A stretch of 64,000 nt of DNA from Haloarcula marina. GTDB taxonomy: Archaea; Halobacteriota; Halobacteria; Halobacteriales; Haloarculaceae. This document shows, piece after piece, positions 35,150 through 42,046 of the stretch (within the stretch, counting starts at the first letter, position 1; each line of letters starts with the position of its first letter). The notes under the pieces were generated by a model, which was not told the origin of the DNA, made no database searches, and worked only from the letters and a program-made list of their open reading frames with translations. Where the stretch lies: positions 2,976,001 to 3,040,000 of the forward strand of contig NZ_CP100404.1 of assembly GCF_024218775.1 (NCBI RefSeq). Direction: 5' to 3'. The translations under genes and the position numbers were made by a program.

Positions 35150-35380
35150 ATGTCCGAAGCTACGCTGGACGGTCGTGGCCGCCTCACCCTTCCGAAAGAG
35201 ATTCGAGAGCGATATGGTGAACGGTATCACATCGTCCAACTCCACGACGGTATCAAGCTGATTCCAATCGAAGAAGATCCGCTTGAGGCCCTCCGTTCTG
35301 AGTTCGCGGACGTGGAGAAGACAGCGGAAGAACTCCGCCAGGGCGCGCGTGCCGCAATGCTAGACGAGGCTGGACGCTGA
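35150..35380 (+). CDS. AbrB/MazE-type antitoxin
   Basis: A 76-residue swapped-hairpin AbrB protein: ATLDGRGRLTLPKEIRERYG (4-23) is the DNA-binding motif, followed by an acidic tail LRSEFADVEKTAEELR that would bind the toxin. It is encoded directly before a PIN-domain gene with no gap. Upstream are a TATA-like AATTTATTG (about 35117-35125) and a strong GGAGGG (35143-35148) immediately before the ATG, unusually close for a ribosome site. It probably represses its own operon. Confidence 0.88.
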   Translation: MSEATLDGRGRLTLPKEIRERYGERYHIVQLHDGIKLIPIEEDPLEALRSEFADVEKTAEELRQGARAAMLDEAGR

Positions 35381-35755
35381 ATGTACGCTGAAACGGACTT
35401 CCTGCTAGCACTGATCAAGGACGAAGACTGGCTTGGTGACGCCGCGGAGGCAGTATATAATAATCATCAGGACGAGTTGTGGACATCTCGATTCACACTT
35501 ATAGAGCTCCTCATGGTTGCGTATCGTGAGGGACGAGATACCGAGCGAGTCATCACAAATGCGGCTTCCTTACTGGACGTGCGCGGTGACGTGGATACAG
35601 TCGTCGCAGCAGCAACCTACGTTGAAGACCACGGATTCACCCCATTCGATGCACTCCATCTCGTCGAATCCGATGGTGACACTATCGTCTCAAGTGATGA
35701 GACGTGCGAATCGTTTGCTCCACGACTTGACTTGAAAACAGTTCGAGATGAGTAA
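35381..35755 (+). CDS. vapC: VapC-type PIN-domain toxin
   Basis: A 124-residue PIN ribonuclease, normal length. Conserved acidic residues appear in MYAETDFLLALIKDED (Asp6), TLIELLMVAYREG (Glu), GFTPFDALHLVES (Asp) and IVSSDETCESF (Asp). The ATG follows the AbrB stop with zero spacing, so the toxin is translated by re-initiation. VapC relatives cut tRNA or rRNA, but the target here is unknown. Together with two other toxin-antitoxin-like pairs within 5 kb, it probably stabilises the accessory element. Confidence 0.88.
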   Translation: MYAETDFLLALIKDEDWLGDAAEAVYNNHQDELWTSRFTLIELLMVAYREGRDTERVITNAASLLDVRGDVDTVVAAATYVEDHGFTPFDALHLVESDGDTIVSSDETCESFAPRLDLKTVRDE

Positions 35756-35893
35756 CGGTATGTCACGCGACGCACTGCAGGCGTGCTTTCGGCTTCACGA
35801 TGTGACGATTTCATAACTGGACCCCGATCCTCATAACGAAGCCCTGTCTCATCGCCATTCGGCCTCAGGAGTTCCGTCTCGCCCTGCCAGTAC

Positions 35894-35948
35894 TTTTTTT
35901 GCCCCCTGACGGGTGCGGGGGCTTTCCCGCATGACCGACATGGGACAC
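35894..35948 (+). promoter_or_regulatory. Conserved leader TGCCCCCTGACGGGTGCGGGG
   Basis: A T-run followed by GCCCCCTGACGGGTGCGGGG and CTTTCCCGC leads straight into the DUF6735 start. The core recurs before tfb (39046-39073) and in degenerate form at 35002. GCCCCC and GGGGGC form a 6-bp inverted repeat around a 10-base centre. A shared leader before unlinked genes suggests common regulation or recombination at this site. Confidence 0.45.
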
Positions 35949-36572
35949 AGAGCACTCATCGCCTACGAACGACCGGATCACCGATACAACTGCCACTACT
36001 CGCACTGGGGAGCACTCACCCTCAGGCTGAAGCGTGATATCACGCCCGAGACGCCATTCGGCGGGGAGAGACACCACGAAGAACGCTGTACCTGCTTTCG
36101 GCAACTGTTGGAGGCGTCTTCTGAGACCGTTGCGGACGAGATACTCGAAGCGACACCGATCCCACAGACACAGATTGACCATGACCCACTCGTTGTCGGA
36201 ACGACCATCGAGACGCTCATCGCCGAGTACCTGGATTTCCTCCATCACGAGGCGTTCTACGTCGTCGACGCCGAGTTCGACGTGACGGCGTATCGAACCC
36301 ACTGGTTCGGCCTGCAGTACAACTGTCGCACTGTCGAGAGTGGGCCCACTATCGGGAATGGCGCACTCAGGACAGTCCGGTGGTACGACGGCGAACCAGT
36401 CGGCGATGGCTTTGCCCAAGGCGAATTCCGGGCGCTGAAAGCCGTCGTCGGCGAGATGGTCGACCACGGTGTGTTCTCACCCACAGAGGCGGCAGCGTAC
36501 ATGGCCGAGAAACTCGACAGCTGGACTGGCGACAGGTCGGAGCTCCTGATTCGGACGCCGAACAAAGTCTGA
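35931..36572 (+). CDS. DUF6735 family protein
   Basis: A 213-residue protein of a haloarchaeal plasmid-associated family (DUF6735 by resemblance of its start, GHRALIAYERPDHRYNCHYSHWG). No function is known. It is rich in His, Tyr and Trp at the N-terminus and has no membrane segment. The C-terminal half (FRALKAVVGEMVDHG) is helical. I use ATG 35931 (MTDMGHRA), since the six earlier residues are part of the conserved leader; ATG 35940 is equally possible. It stands alone between the AbrB-PIN pair and the SWIM gene. Confidence 0.7.
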   Translation: MTDMGHRALIAYERPDHRYNCHYSHWGALTLRLKRDITPETPFGGERHHEERCTCFRQLLEASSETVADEILEATPIPQTQIDHDPLVVGTTIETLIAEYLDFLHHEAFYVVDAEFDVTAYRTHWFGLQYNCRTVESGPTIGNGALRTVRWYDGEPVGDGFAQGEFRALKAVVGEMVDHGVFSPTEAAAYMAEKLDSWTGDRSELLIRTPNKV

Positions 36573-36819
36573 ATCGGGGCACACCGTCATGACCAGTCAC
36601 GGATGTGCTGAGAGCGTGTCGACCCAACGGTGCATGTCACCGTACTGTGGTCGACCGTCACGGAACTTGGTGATGGTGGCCAAGTCCGCGAAGAGTATTC
36701 GTCACCGACGCTGCCGTCAATCTGGCCATATCCCCCACCGATCACTCGATGAGACGTCAGTAGTCATCAAAGATTGGCGTTTGGTCCTCGGACGCGCCAC
36801 CGTCGACGGACGTTCTGTC

Positions 36820-36844
36820 GTGCCCCGCGAGGGGCGCGGGGCAC
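36820..36844. promoter_or_regulatory. Perfect 10-bp hairpin before SWIM gene
   Basis: GTGCCCCGCG (36820-36829), loop AGGGG, CGCGGGGCAC (36835-36844), a perfect stem ending 22 bases before the ATG at 36867. It may be an attenuator or translational control hairpin, or a terminator for upstream transcription. The rest of the 36573-36866 gap holds only a doubtful cysteine-containing frame (36589-36867). Confidence 0.5.
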
Positions 36845-36866
36845 ACACTCGTGTCCTGAACAGATA

Positions 36867-37343
36867 ATGTCGAACGCACATTCACCGACGAATCCACTCT
36901 CAAAGTTGGATTTTACCACCCGTGTCGCAAAGCGCGCCCAGTACGAAGCCTTCGAGTTCGACCTCCTCGGCGAACAGATTCGTGTCCGAAACGGGAGTTA
37001 CGCCGACCCCGAAAATCACGAATATCTCGTCCGTATCGAAGACGGCATCCCAGTGTCTTGTACCTGCCCGGCCGACGAGCATTTTGAGGGGGCGTGTAAG
37101 CACCGCGTCGGCGTCGCGATTCGCCGACCGCTCGTCGACCTCGTCACCGATGTCCAACTCCGAGCCGACGGCGGCGACTCCATCCAACCATCAACCGCGA
37201 GAGAAAGGTCGAACAGCAACCGGGCACTACCCGAATCAACAGCGGACAGCGAACCAGGCACAGACGACTGTGAGTGTGACGGGCTCCCGGATTCAGTGCC
37301 GTGTTGGCCTTGTTACCGCGATGGGCGAAAGACCTTCGAGTGA
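36867..37343 (+). CDS. SWIM zinc-finger protein
   Basis: A 158-residue protein with a SWIM motif CxCx(n)CxH visible as CTCPADEHFEGACKH (about 65-79), expected to bind zinc and DNA or protein. SWIM proteins are frequent on haloarchaeal plasmids beside transposases or DUF6735 genes. The C-terminal tail after about 115 is low-complexity and ends with a second cysteine group, CECDGLPDSVPCWPC. Part of that tail (NRALPEST) recurs as a non-coding fragment before tfb. ATG 36867 is chosen because the longer frame crosses the hairpin. The stop codon overlaps the inverted repeat at 37340. Confidence 0.8.
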   Translation: MSNAHSPTNPLSKLDFTTRVAKRAQYEAFEFDLLGEQIRVRNGSYADPENHEYLVRIEDGIPVSCTCPADEHFEGACKHRVGVAIRRPLVDLVTDVQLRADGGDSIQPSTARERSNSNRALPESTADSEPGTDDCECDGLPDSVPCWPCYRDGRKTFE

Positions 37344-37376
37344 ACCGCCTCGGGTTCAAGCCCCGAGGCAGTTCAC
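37340..37376. repeat. 15-bp hairpin GTGAACCGCCTCGGG (IS605-end-like)
   Basis: GTGAACCGCCTCGGG (37340-37354) pairs with CCCGAGGCAGTTCAC (37362-37376) with one mismatch around a 7-base loop TTCAAGC. It begins on the SWIM stop codon. Similar hairpins form the right ends of haloarchaeal IS200/IS605 (IS1341-type) elements, and a shorter copy lies at 32201. No tnpB gene is present. A plain terminator is the alternative. Confidence 0.5.
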
Positions 37377-37491
37377 TATTCACGATTTTCCGACCCGCGC
37401 TACTCAACTGATCGTGCCACAGCAGGAACGATTCGCTGATATGGTGCGGATCGACCTCCTCAAGACGAATCGTATATTGAGTCGACCGAGA

Positions 37492-38886
37492 TTAGCCCTT
37501 TGAGGAAAAACACTTCTCGACCGCGGTGAGGTCAAACAGCGACCAATCATCGTCCAGTTCGTCCTTTAGGCCGTCGGCAAAGCCACTCTTCGAGAATAAG
37601 GCGAACTCCTCGTCTCGTGTGTCAGGCCCCCATCGGACGCGCTCAGCTTTCTCGCGTAATTGTGAAGCCAGTGCATGGCCGACAGGATCACTTGTCCATT
37701 TACACTCTGCGAGGAGAATGCGGTCGTCATCGGGAGCCAGCCCGACGATATCGATTTCGTCTTCTCCGTACCACCACCGGCCGACTTCCGAATAGGGTCC
37801 GAGTTCGCTACGTCGAATCGCCTCCCAGACGACTTCTTGGCACACGACCTCGAAGGTCGTCGCGACGTGGTCGGGAAGGTTCGGCTCGATTGTCCCGTCG
37901 TAGACGATACGTGGGGCTTCTTCGATACTGGAGCGGTTCGGTTCGACGAAGCGAAACCAGAATCGGAGGAACTCATCAGCAACTCGGTAGCGTGAGCGCT
38001 TCGATTGCTTTGGTGAGGCAGTTACGGGTACGTCGCGGCCGATCAATCGTAAGCGACGGAGCGTCTGGAGATACTTCGATAGCGGTCCCGAATCGATTCC
38101 GGTTGCACCCGCGATCTCGTTGGGTGTCGTGTGCCCGGTCGCGACTGCCTCGAGGATGCTCTTATACCGAGCGGGGTTGCGAAGCTCAGTCCGGAGCAAG
38201 AACTCGGGTTCGGTATAGAGAACGGCCATTGGGGAGAGAATTCGTGTCTGGATGTTCTCACCGAGAGATTGGTCGTACTCGAAGAGGGTGAGATACATCG
38301 GCGTTCCACCGGTGACCGCAAACGATCTGATTGCATCCTCGATATCGTAGGCGATGGCCTCGCGAGCCTGCTGGAACGAAAACGGTTGGAGGTCTATCTG
38401 TCCCGTCCGACGACCGTACAGCGGGCTCTCATGGCCGAGTACCTCCGATTCCATCGTACTCACACTGGATCCACACAGGACGAGCATCGAGTTTGTGTCC
38501 TGAAGTTGCTCGTCGACGAAGGACTGGATATAGGACGGTAGTGAATCGTTCTCTTCGATGAGATACGGGAACTCGTCGATGACGACGATACACTCGTCTG
38601 TGTCGAGGTGCTCGCCGAGATAATCGAGGGCTTCGTCCCACCCCTCGATTCGGGGAATGCGGTCTTCGAAATGAGTAGCGATCTTCTCGATGAACTTTTC
38701 GCGTTGGCGATGCTCGGCCTCTTGTGCTGCGAGAAAGTAGATGTGTGGCTGGTCCGAACAAAACTTCTTGAGGAGTTCTGTCTTCCCGACGCGGCGACGC
38801 CCGTAGACCACGTAGAAGTCGTGACCTGGGGACTCAAATGCATCCTCCAGAGCAGCGAGTTCGGAATCTCGATCGTAGAAGGCCAT
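37492..38886 (-). CDS. Archaeal AAA-type ATPase with DUF234 nuclease-like C-terminus
   Basis: A 464-residue protein of the archaeal ATPase (PF01637) plus DUF234 (PF03008) type. The N-terminal P-loop is VVYGRRRVGKTELL (26-39), with Walker B CIVVIDEFPYLIE (about 99-111) and sensor LVLCGSSVSTM. A winged helix (TTPNEIAGATGIDSGPLSKYL) follows near 260. The C-terminal domain has GRWWYGEDEIDIVGLAPDDDRILLAECKW, the PD-(D/E)xK-like pattern (E/D...ExK) of DUF234. Such proteins are widespread in archaeal mobile DNA, with no proven role; defence or regulation has been suggested. Monocistronic, and convergent with the SWIM gene. Confidence 0.88.
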   Translation of the reverse strand: MAFYDRDSELAALEDAFESPGHDFYVVYGRRRVGKTELLKKFCSDQPHIYFLAAQEAEHRQREKFIEKIATHFEDRIPRIEGWDEALDYLGEHLDTDECIVVIDEFPYLIEENDSLPSYIQSFVDEQLQDTNSMLVLCGSSVSTMESEVLGHESPLYGRRTGQIDLQPFSFQQAREAIAYDIEDAIRSFAVTGGTPMYLTLFEYDQSLGENIQTRILSPMAVLYTEPEFLLRTELRNPARYKSILEAVATGHTTPNEIAGATGIDSGPLSKYLQTLRRLRLIGRDVPVTASPKQSKRSRYRVADEFLRFWFRFVEPNRSSIEEAPRIVYDGTIEPNLPDHVATTFEVVCQEVVWEAIRRSELGPYSEVGRWWYGEDEIDIVGLAPDDDRILLAECKWTSDPVGHALASQLREKAERVRWGPDTRDEEFALFSKSGFADGLKDELDDDWSLFDLTAVEKCFSSKG

Positions 38887-38989
38887 TCGTTAGATAATGA
38901 TTATTGTGATAATGACTTATAGTTTGTTCTCTCACCATCTTGTCCGCACAGATGAAGCCCCTCGTCGCGGTCTCCGCGAACGCAGCCGA

Positions 38990-39073
38990 ACAACGACCGG
39001 GCACTACCCGAATCGACAGAGGACACAGGCGACGCCGACAGCCCGTTTTTATTGCCCCCTGACGGGTGCGGGG
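38990..39073 (+). repeat. SWIM-tail fragment fused to conserved leader before tfb
   Basis: Bases 38995-39026 repeat the SWIM-gene segment at about 37213-37246 (both contain CCGGGCACTACCCGAATC). In the SWIM frame this copy reads NNDRALPESTEDTGDADSP. It runs straight into the third copy of the leader (39046-39073), after which tfb starts. The fragment shows that tfb acquired its present upstream region by recombination with a SWIM-containing copy. Confidence 0.55.
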
Positions 39074-39100
39074 CCAGCAACCACAGGCCCCGACGAATCA

Positions 39101-40027
39101 ATGAGTAGTTCTAAACCCTACACAGACGGTTTCGATGAGGATCCAGATACCGACCTTCGCGGTGCGTGTCCTGAATGCACGGGTGCAGTCGCGGTCGACG
39201 GCGGCGAACGAGCGTGTACCGACTGTGGCCTCGTCATCAACGGACACGGCCTGGCTTACGGCAATCGGCCGCGGTGGTCCGAAGACGGCCCGGATACGCG
39301 ACGGACGGGCGCACCCTTAACGCCAGCCAGACACGACGATGGCCTCTCCAGCGAAATCGGGCGCGGTGGCGACGCGAACGGGAACCCACTCTCAGCACGA
39401 AAGCGTCGGCAGATACGCCGACTGCGCCGCGAACACACTCGCGGACGGTTCCGGTCGAAAGCCGAGCAGAACCTCGCATTCGCCTGTGGCGAGATTGCCA
39501 GAATCGTCGGCGCAATCGACCTGAAACGCGACATTCGTGAATTCGCCAGCCGCCTGTTTCGCCGCGCACAGAACCGCGGTCTCATCCGAGGGCGTTCACT
39601 CGAGGGCTTTGCGGCGGCGAGCGTCTTCGCAGCCTGTCGGTGTCGGGGCATCCAACGGTCGGCGGCCGAGATTGCGTCCGTCGCCCAATGTAACGGAGAA
39701 ACCCTGTTGAACGACTATCGAACGTTGAATGTCGAACTCCAGTTAGAGACGACCCTCCAGAAACCCGACCAACTCCTTCCGGGAATTGCATCCACGCTGG
39801 AACTGGAACGTACTGTGGCTAATCGGGCACGAGAACTCATCCGAGAAGCCGAGTCAGCAGGCATCGCCAACGGTCGTCGTCCCGCAGGCGTGGTTGCCGC
39901 GGCGATCTATCTCGCGGGAAAAGATTTCGGCGACGGACGGACCCAACGAGAGATAGCCGACGCCGCGGGCGTCTCGACGGTGACGCTTCGTCAGCGAATG
40001 TACGATTTGGAGGAGACAGGCGAATGA
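39101..40027 (+). CDS. tfb: Transcription initiation factor TFB
   Basis: A 308-residue TFIIB-like factor that bridges TBP and RNA polymerase. It has the N-terminal zinc ribbon GACPECTGAV...RACTDCGLV, a B-reader/linker with RPRWSEDGPDTRRTG, and two cyclin repeats (about 115-205 and 215-300; AAASVFAACRCRG and AGVVAAAIYLAGKD). The motif VSTVTLRQRMYDL is the DNA-binding end of repeat 2. Haloarchaea carry many tfb copies, and accessory ones reprogramme gene sets. The long upstream frame is a recombined leader, so ATG 39101 is used. It overlaps the zinc-ribbon gene by 4 bases. Confidence 0.92.
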   Translation: MSSSKPYTDGFDEDPDTDLRGACPECTGAVAVDGGERACTDCGLVINGHGLAYGNRPRWSEDGPDTRRTGAPLTPARHDDGLSSEIGRGGDANGNPLSARKRRQIRRLRREHTRGRFRSKAEQNLAFACGEIARIVGAIDLKRDIREFASRLFRRAQNRGLIRGRSLEGFAAASVFAACRCRGIQRSAAEIASVAQCNGETLLNDYRTLNVELQLETTLQKPDQLLPGIASTLELERTVANRARELIREAESAGIANGRRPAGVVAAAIYLAGKDFGDGRTQREIADAAGVSTVTLRQRMYDLEETGE

Positions 40028-40227
40028 TGGGTAGACTTGGGCGTTCAAGGGTCGCTGTGCTGGTCAGGGTCCGAAAGTACGCGAAGGCAATACGTCGACA
40101 TCTCTCCAATCAGGGAGAGAACCACCTCGTTTACGAGTGTCGGAACTGCGGGACGACGATTCAATCACCCGGACAAGAGTGTCCGTATTGTGGACCGACA
40201 GACGTCGTCACGTACGAACTCTCGTAG
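40024..40227 (+). CDS. Small zinc-ribbon protein
   Basis: A 67-residue basic protein with a rubredoxin-like zinc ribbon YECRNCGTTIQSPGQECPYCG (four Cys in two CxxC pairs, residues about 37-57). Short proteins of this type are abundant in haloarchaea and mostly uncharacterised. The start overlaps the tfb stop (ATGA), so it is translationally coupled to TFB and might act with it. A second in-frame ATG at 40027 could be used instead. The arginine-rich N-terminal 30 residues suggest nucleic-acid contact. Confidence 0.75.
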   Translation: MMGRLGRSRVAVLVRVRKYAKAIRRHLSNQGENHLVYECRNCGTTIQSPGQECPYCGPTDVVTYELS

Positions 40228-40355
40228 TCTACGACGTTACCCGACGCCCCGAGTCGCCCGCATCTCTACATTTCATAGCCACTCCCGAACCCTAGTATTT
40301 CGGCTCTCATACCGAGCACTCAGCTTACGACGCTCGCCGCCCTACTTCTCTCGAA

Positions 40356-41372
40356 ATGTCGATGAGTACCACCGAACGAACGACCGGGAGCGACACCAGA
40401 ATGAAAGCCGTAACGGCCAACGAGTACGGTGGCCCCGAGGTCCTCCGACTCGACACCGTGCCGAGACCCACCCCGGAGCCTGAGGAGGTCTTGATCCGTG
40501 TTCGTGCGTCCACCGTCGGACCGGCCAACTCAGCCATGCGCGAGGGTCGACCGTTTCCCGTCCGCTTTTTCAGCGGCCTCCGACGACCCACGTCCATCCC
40601 GGGGGACGCGTTCGCCGGAGAGATCGCGGCCGTTGGCAGGGACGTCACGCGCTTTGCCGTCGATGACCGGGTGTTCGGGACCATCGCTCCCGAGTCGGGC
40701 ACACACGCCGAGTACGTCTGTGTCCCCGAAGAGGGCACGCTCGAACTGACGCCCGCGGACGTGAGCGACGCGGAGGCCGCTGCCGTCGCCGACAATGGTC
40801 TCACGGCCATGCTGTTCCTTCGGGACGTAGCCGACCTCCAGCCCGGCCAGTCCATCCTGATCAACGGCGCCTCGGGCGGAATCGGGACGTTCACCGTCCA
40901 GCTCGCCGCCCACGTCGGCGCCGAGGTCACGGGCGTCTGCAGTACCCGGAACGTCGACCTCGTGCGATCGCTGGGCGCCGACGCAGTCATCGACTATACG
41001 ACCACCGACGTGGTCGGGACAGGCGAGACTTACGACGTTATCTTCGATGCCGTGGGCAAGGGGTCGTTCGCGCAATTCGAGGACGCGCTGAATCCGGGCG
41101 GGCTGTATATGACGACCGTCCCTTCGATAGGGATTCTCCTCGACATGGTGCGGACGAGGCTTGTCGGTGAGAAGCGAGCCGTCTTCGCGGCCACGGGGAT
41201 GAAGTCAGCGGGCGTGCGGAAGAAGTACCTCAGGGAGCTCCGAGCGCTCCTCGACGCCGGAGAGATTCATTCGGTGATCGGGCGGCGATATCCAGTCGTG
41301 GAGATCGTTGAGGCGCATCGCTACGTCGACACTGGACACAAGCGCGGGACGGCCGTGGTCACGATCGACTGA
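40356..41372 (+). CDS. Zinc-free MDR alcohol dehydrogenase/quinone oxidoreductase
   Basis: A 338-residue medium-chain dehydrogenase of the quinone-oxidoreductase branch, NAD(P)H-dependent. The N-terminus MKAVTANEYGGPEVLRLDTVP is classic. GDAFAGEIAAVGRDV marks the catalytic domain without the zinc-binding residues of alcohol dehydrogenases. The cofactor loop is INGASGGIGTFTVQLAAHVGA (about 162-182). The start may be ATG 40356 or ATG 40401 (MKAVTA), the latter matching usual family length. It is cargo on the accessory element with no obvious link to its neighbours. Confidence 0.88.
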   Translation: MSMSTTERTTGSDTRMKAVTANEYGGPEVLRLDTVPRPTPEPEEVLIRVRASTVGPANSAMREGRPFPVRFFSGLRRPTSIPGDAFAGEIAAVGRDVTRFAVDDRVFGTIAPESGTHAEYVCVPEEGTLELTPADVSDAEAAAVADNGLTAMLFLRDVADLQPGQSILINGASGGIGTFTVQLAAHVGAEVTGVCSTRNVDLVRSLGADAVIDYTTTDVVGTGETYDVIFDAVGKGSFAQFEDALNPGGLYMTTVPSIGILLDMVRTRLVGEKRAVFAATGMKSAGVRKKYLRELRALLDAGEIHSVIGRRYPVVEIVEAHRYVDTGHKRGTAVVTID

Positions 41373-41416
41373 CCGGAGGGTTGAGCAGTGTGAGTCATTC
41401 CTGCGGGGACGGTGAG

Positions 41417-41430
41417 GGCTGTTTTTTCAG
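41417..41430 (+). terminator. T-run terminator after MDR gene
   Basis: GGGCTGTTTTTTCAG, a G+C-rich patch followed by six T, about 45 bases after the oxidoreductase stop. The rest of the gap to 41624 has an inverted repeat CTAGTT/AACTAG (about 41448-41466) and an A+T-rich TATA-like patch (ACTTATTACT, near 41524) for the secretion operon. Confidence 0.45.
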
Positions 41431-41624
41431 TTATCCACAAATAGTGTCTAGTTGGTAACTAACTAGGACGCATTGAGAAATATCGGCGTGGTATCCTGAT
41501 TACGCGTTAGAATCTTACGCAAAACTTATTACTCGATACTGAAGTGGATAGCCCAGACGTACACGGTTCAGGGCACGCTGCAGGCGGTTTCAGTCGATAC
41601 GCTGTTCGGTACGTCCCGTGAGAA

Positions 41625-42041
41625 ATGTCTACGCCACCGACGTCGGCCTGCGGGCCGACAGATGACACGCCGAGTCGCATCACTCACCCGAGACGGATTG
41701 TCGGCCGCTTTGGGCTGACAGTGGGATTGCTCTCACTCCTCGCAGTCGAGTCCGTCGCGGCTCAGACCGTGGGTACCGCTTTCTGTGAATCGGCGATGGC
41801 ACTCACCGTCAAAAATCTCTTTACCGTCATCCAGTTCGGTGGCCCGCTCATCGGCGGCGTCCTCGCCCTCGGTGCGACCGTCGCCATCCCGACGATTCGC
41901 CGAGCGGACATGAAAAAAGAGCTCAAAGAGATTCGCAATCAGGGCGTCATCTGGGGCGTCATCGTCGCGCCGCTCGCGACCGTTATCCTGCAGTTCATCC
42001 TGAACAACATCGTCGCGGGTGGGACGAGTTGCGGCTTCTGA
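41625..42041 (+). CDS. VirB2-like small membrane protein (pilin candidate)
   Basis: A 138-residue exported protein, first gene of the secretion-like operon. It has a signal-type hydrophobic stretch (LTVGLLSLLAVESVAAQ, about 31-47) with a plausible cleavage after AAQ, then two membrane helices (LFTVIQFGGPLIGGVLALGA and VIWGVIVAPLATVILQF) joined by a short basic loop ADMKKELKEIRNQ. This is the layout of VirB2/TrbC pilins, but larger at the N-terminus. Two cysteines (CESAMA and the C-terminal SCGF) could form a disulfide. Role inferred from position and topology only. Confidence 0.6.
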   Translation: MSTPPTSACGPTDDTPSRITHPRRIVGRFGLTVGLLSLLAVESVAAQTVGTAFCESAMALTVKNLFTVIQFGGPLIGGVLALGATVAIPTIRRADMKKELKEIRNQGVIWGVIVAPLATVILQFILNNIVAGGTSCGF

Positions 42042-42046
42042 GGTGG

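Noticed and set aside
36589-36867. 92-codon frame with several cysteines before the SWIM gene
   Set aside because: Cys spacing does not form a recognisable zinc motif, the frame runs through the perfect hairpin, and composition is Arg/Ser-rich.
37340-37376. T-arm-like GGTTCAAGCCC suggesting a tRNA 3' end
   Set aside because: The stem is 15 bp and there is no acceptor, D or anticodon arm around it. The hairpin is better explained as a terminator or IS end.
41431-41439. TTATCCACA, the bacterial DnaA box consensus
   Set aside because: The organism is archaeal and uses Orc1/Cdc6. It is a single copy with no accompanying repeats, so chance is likely.
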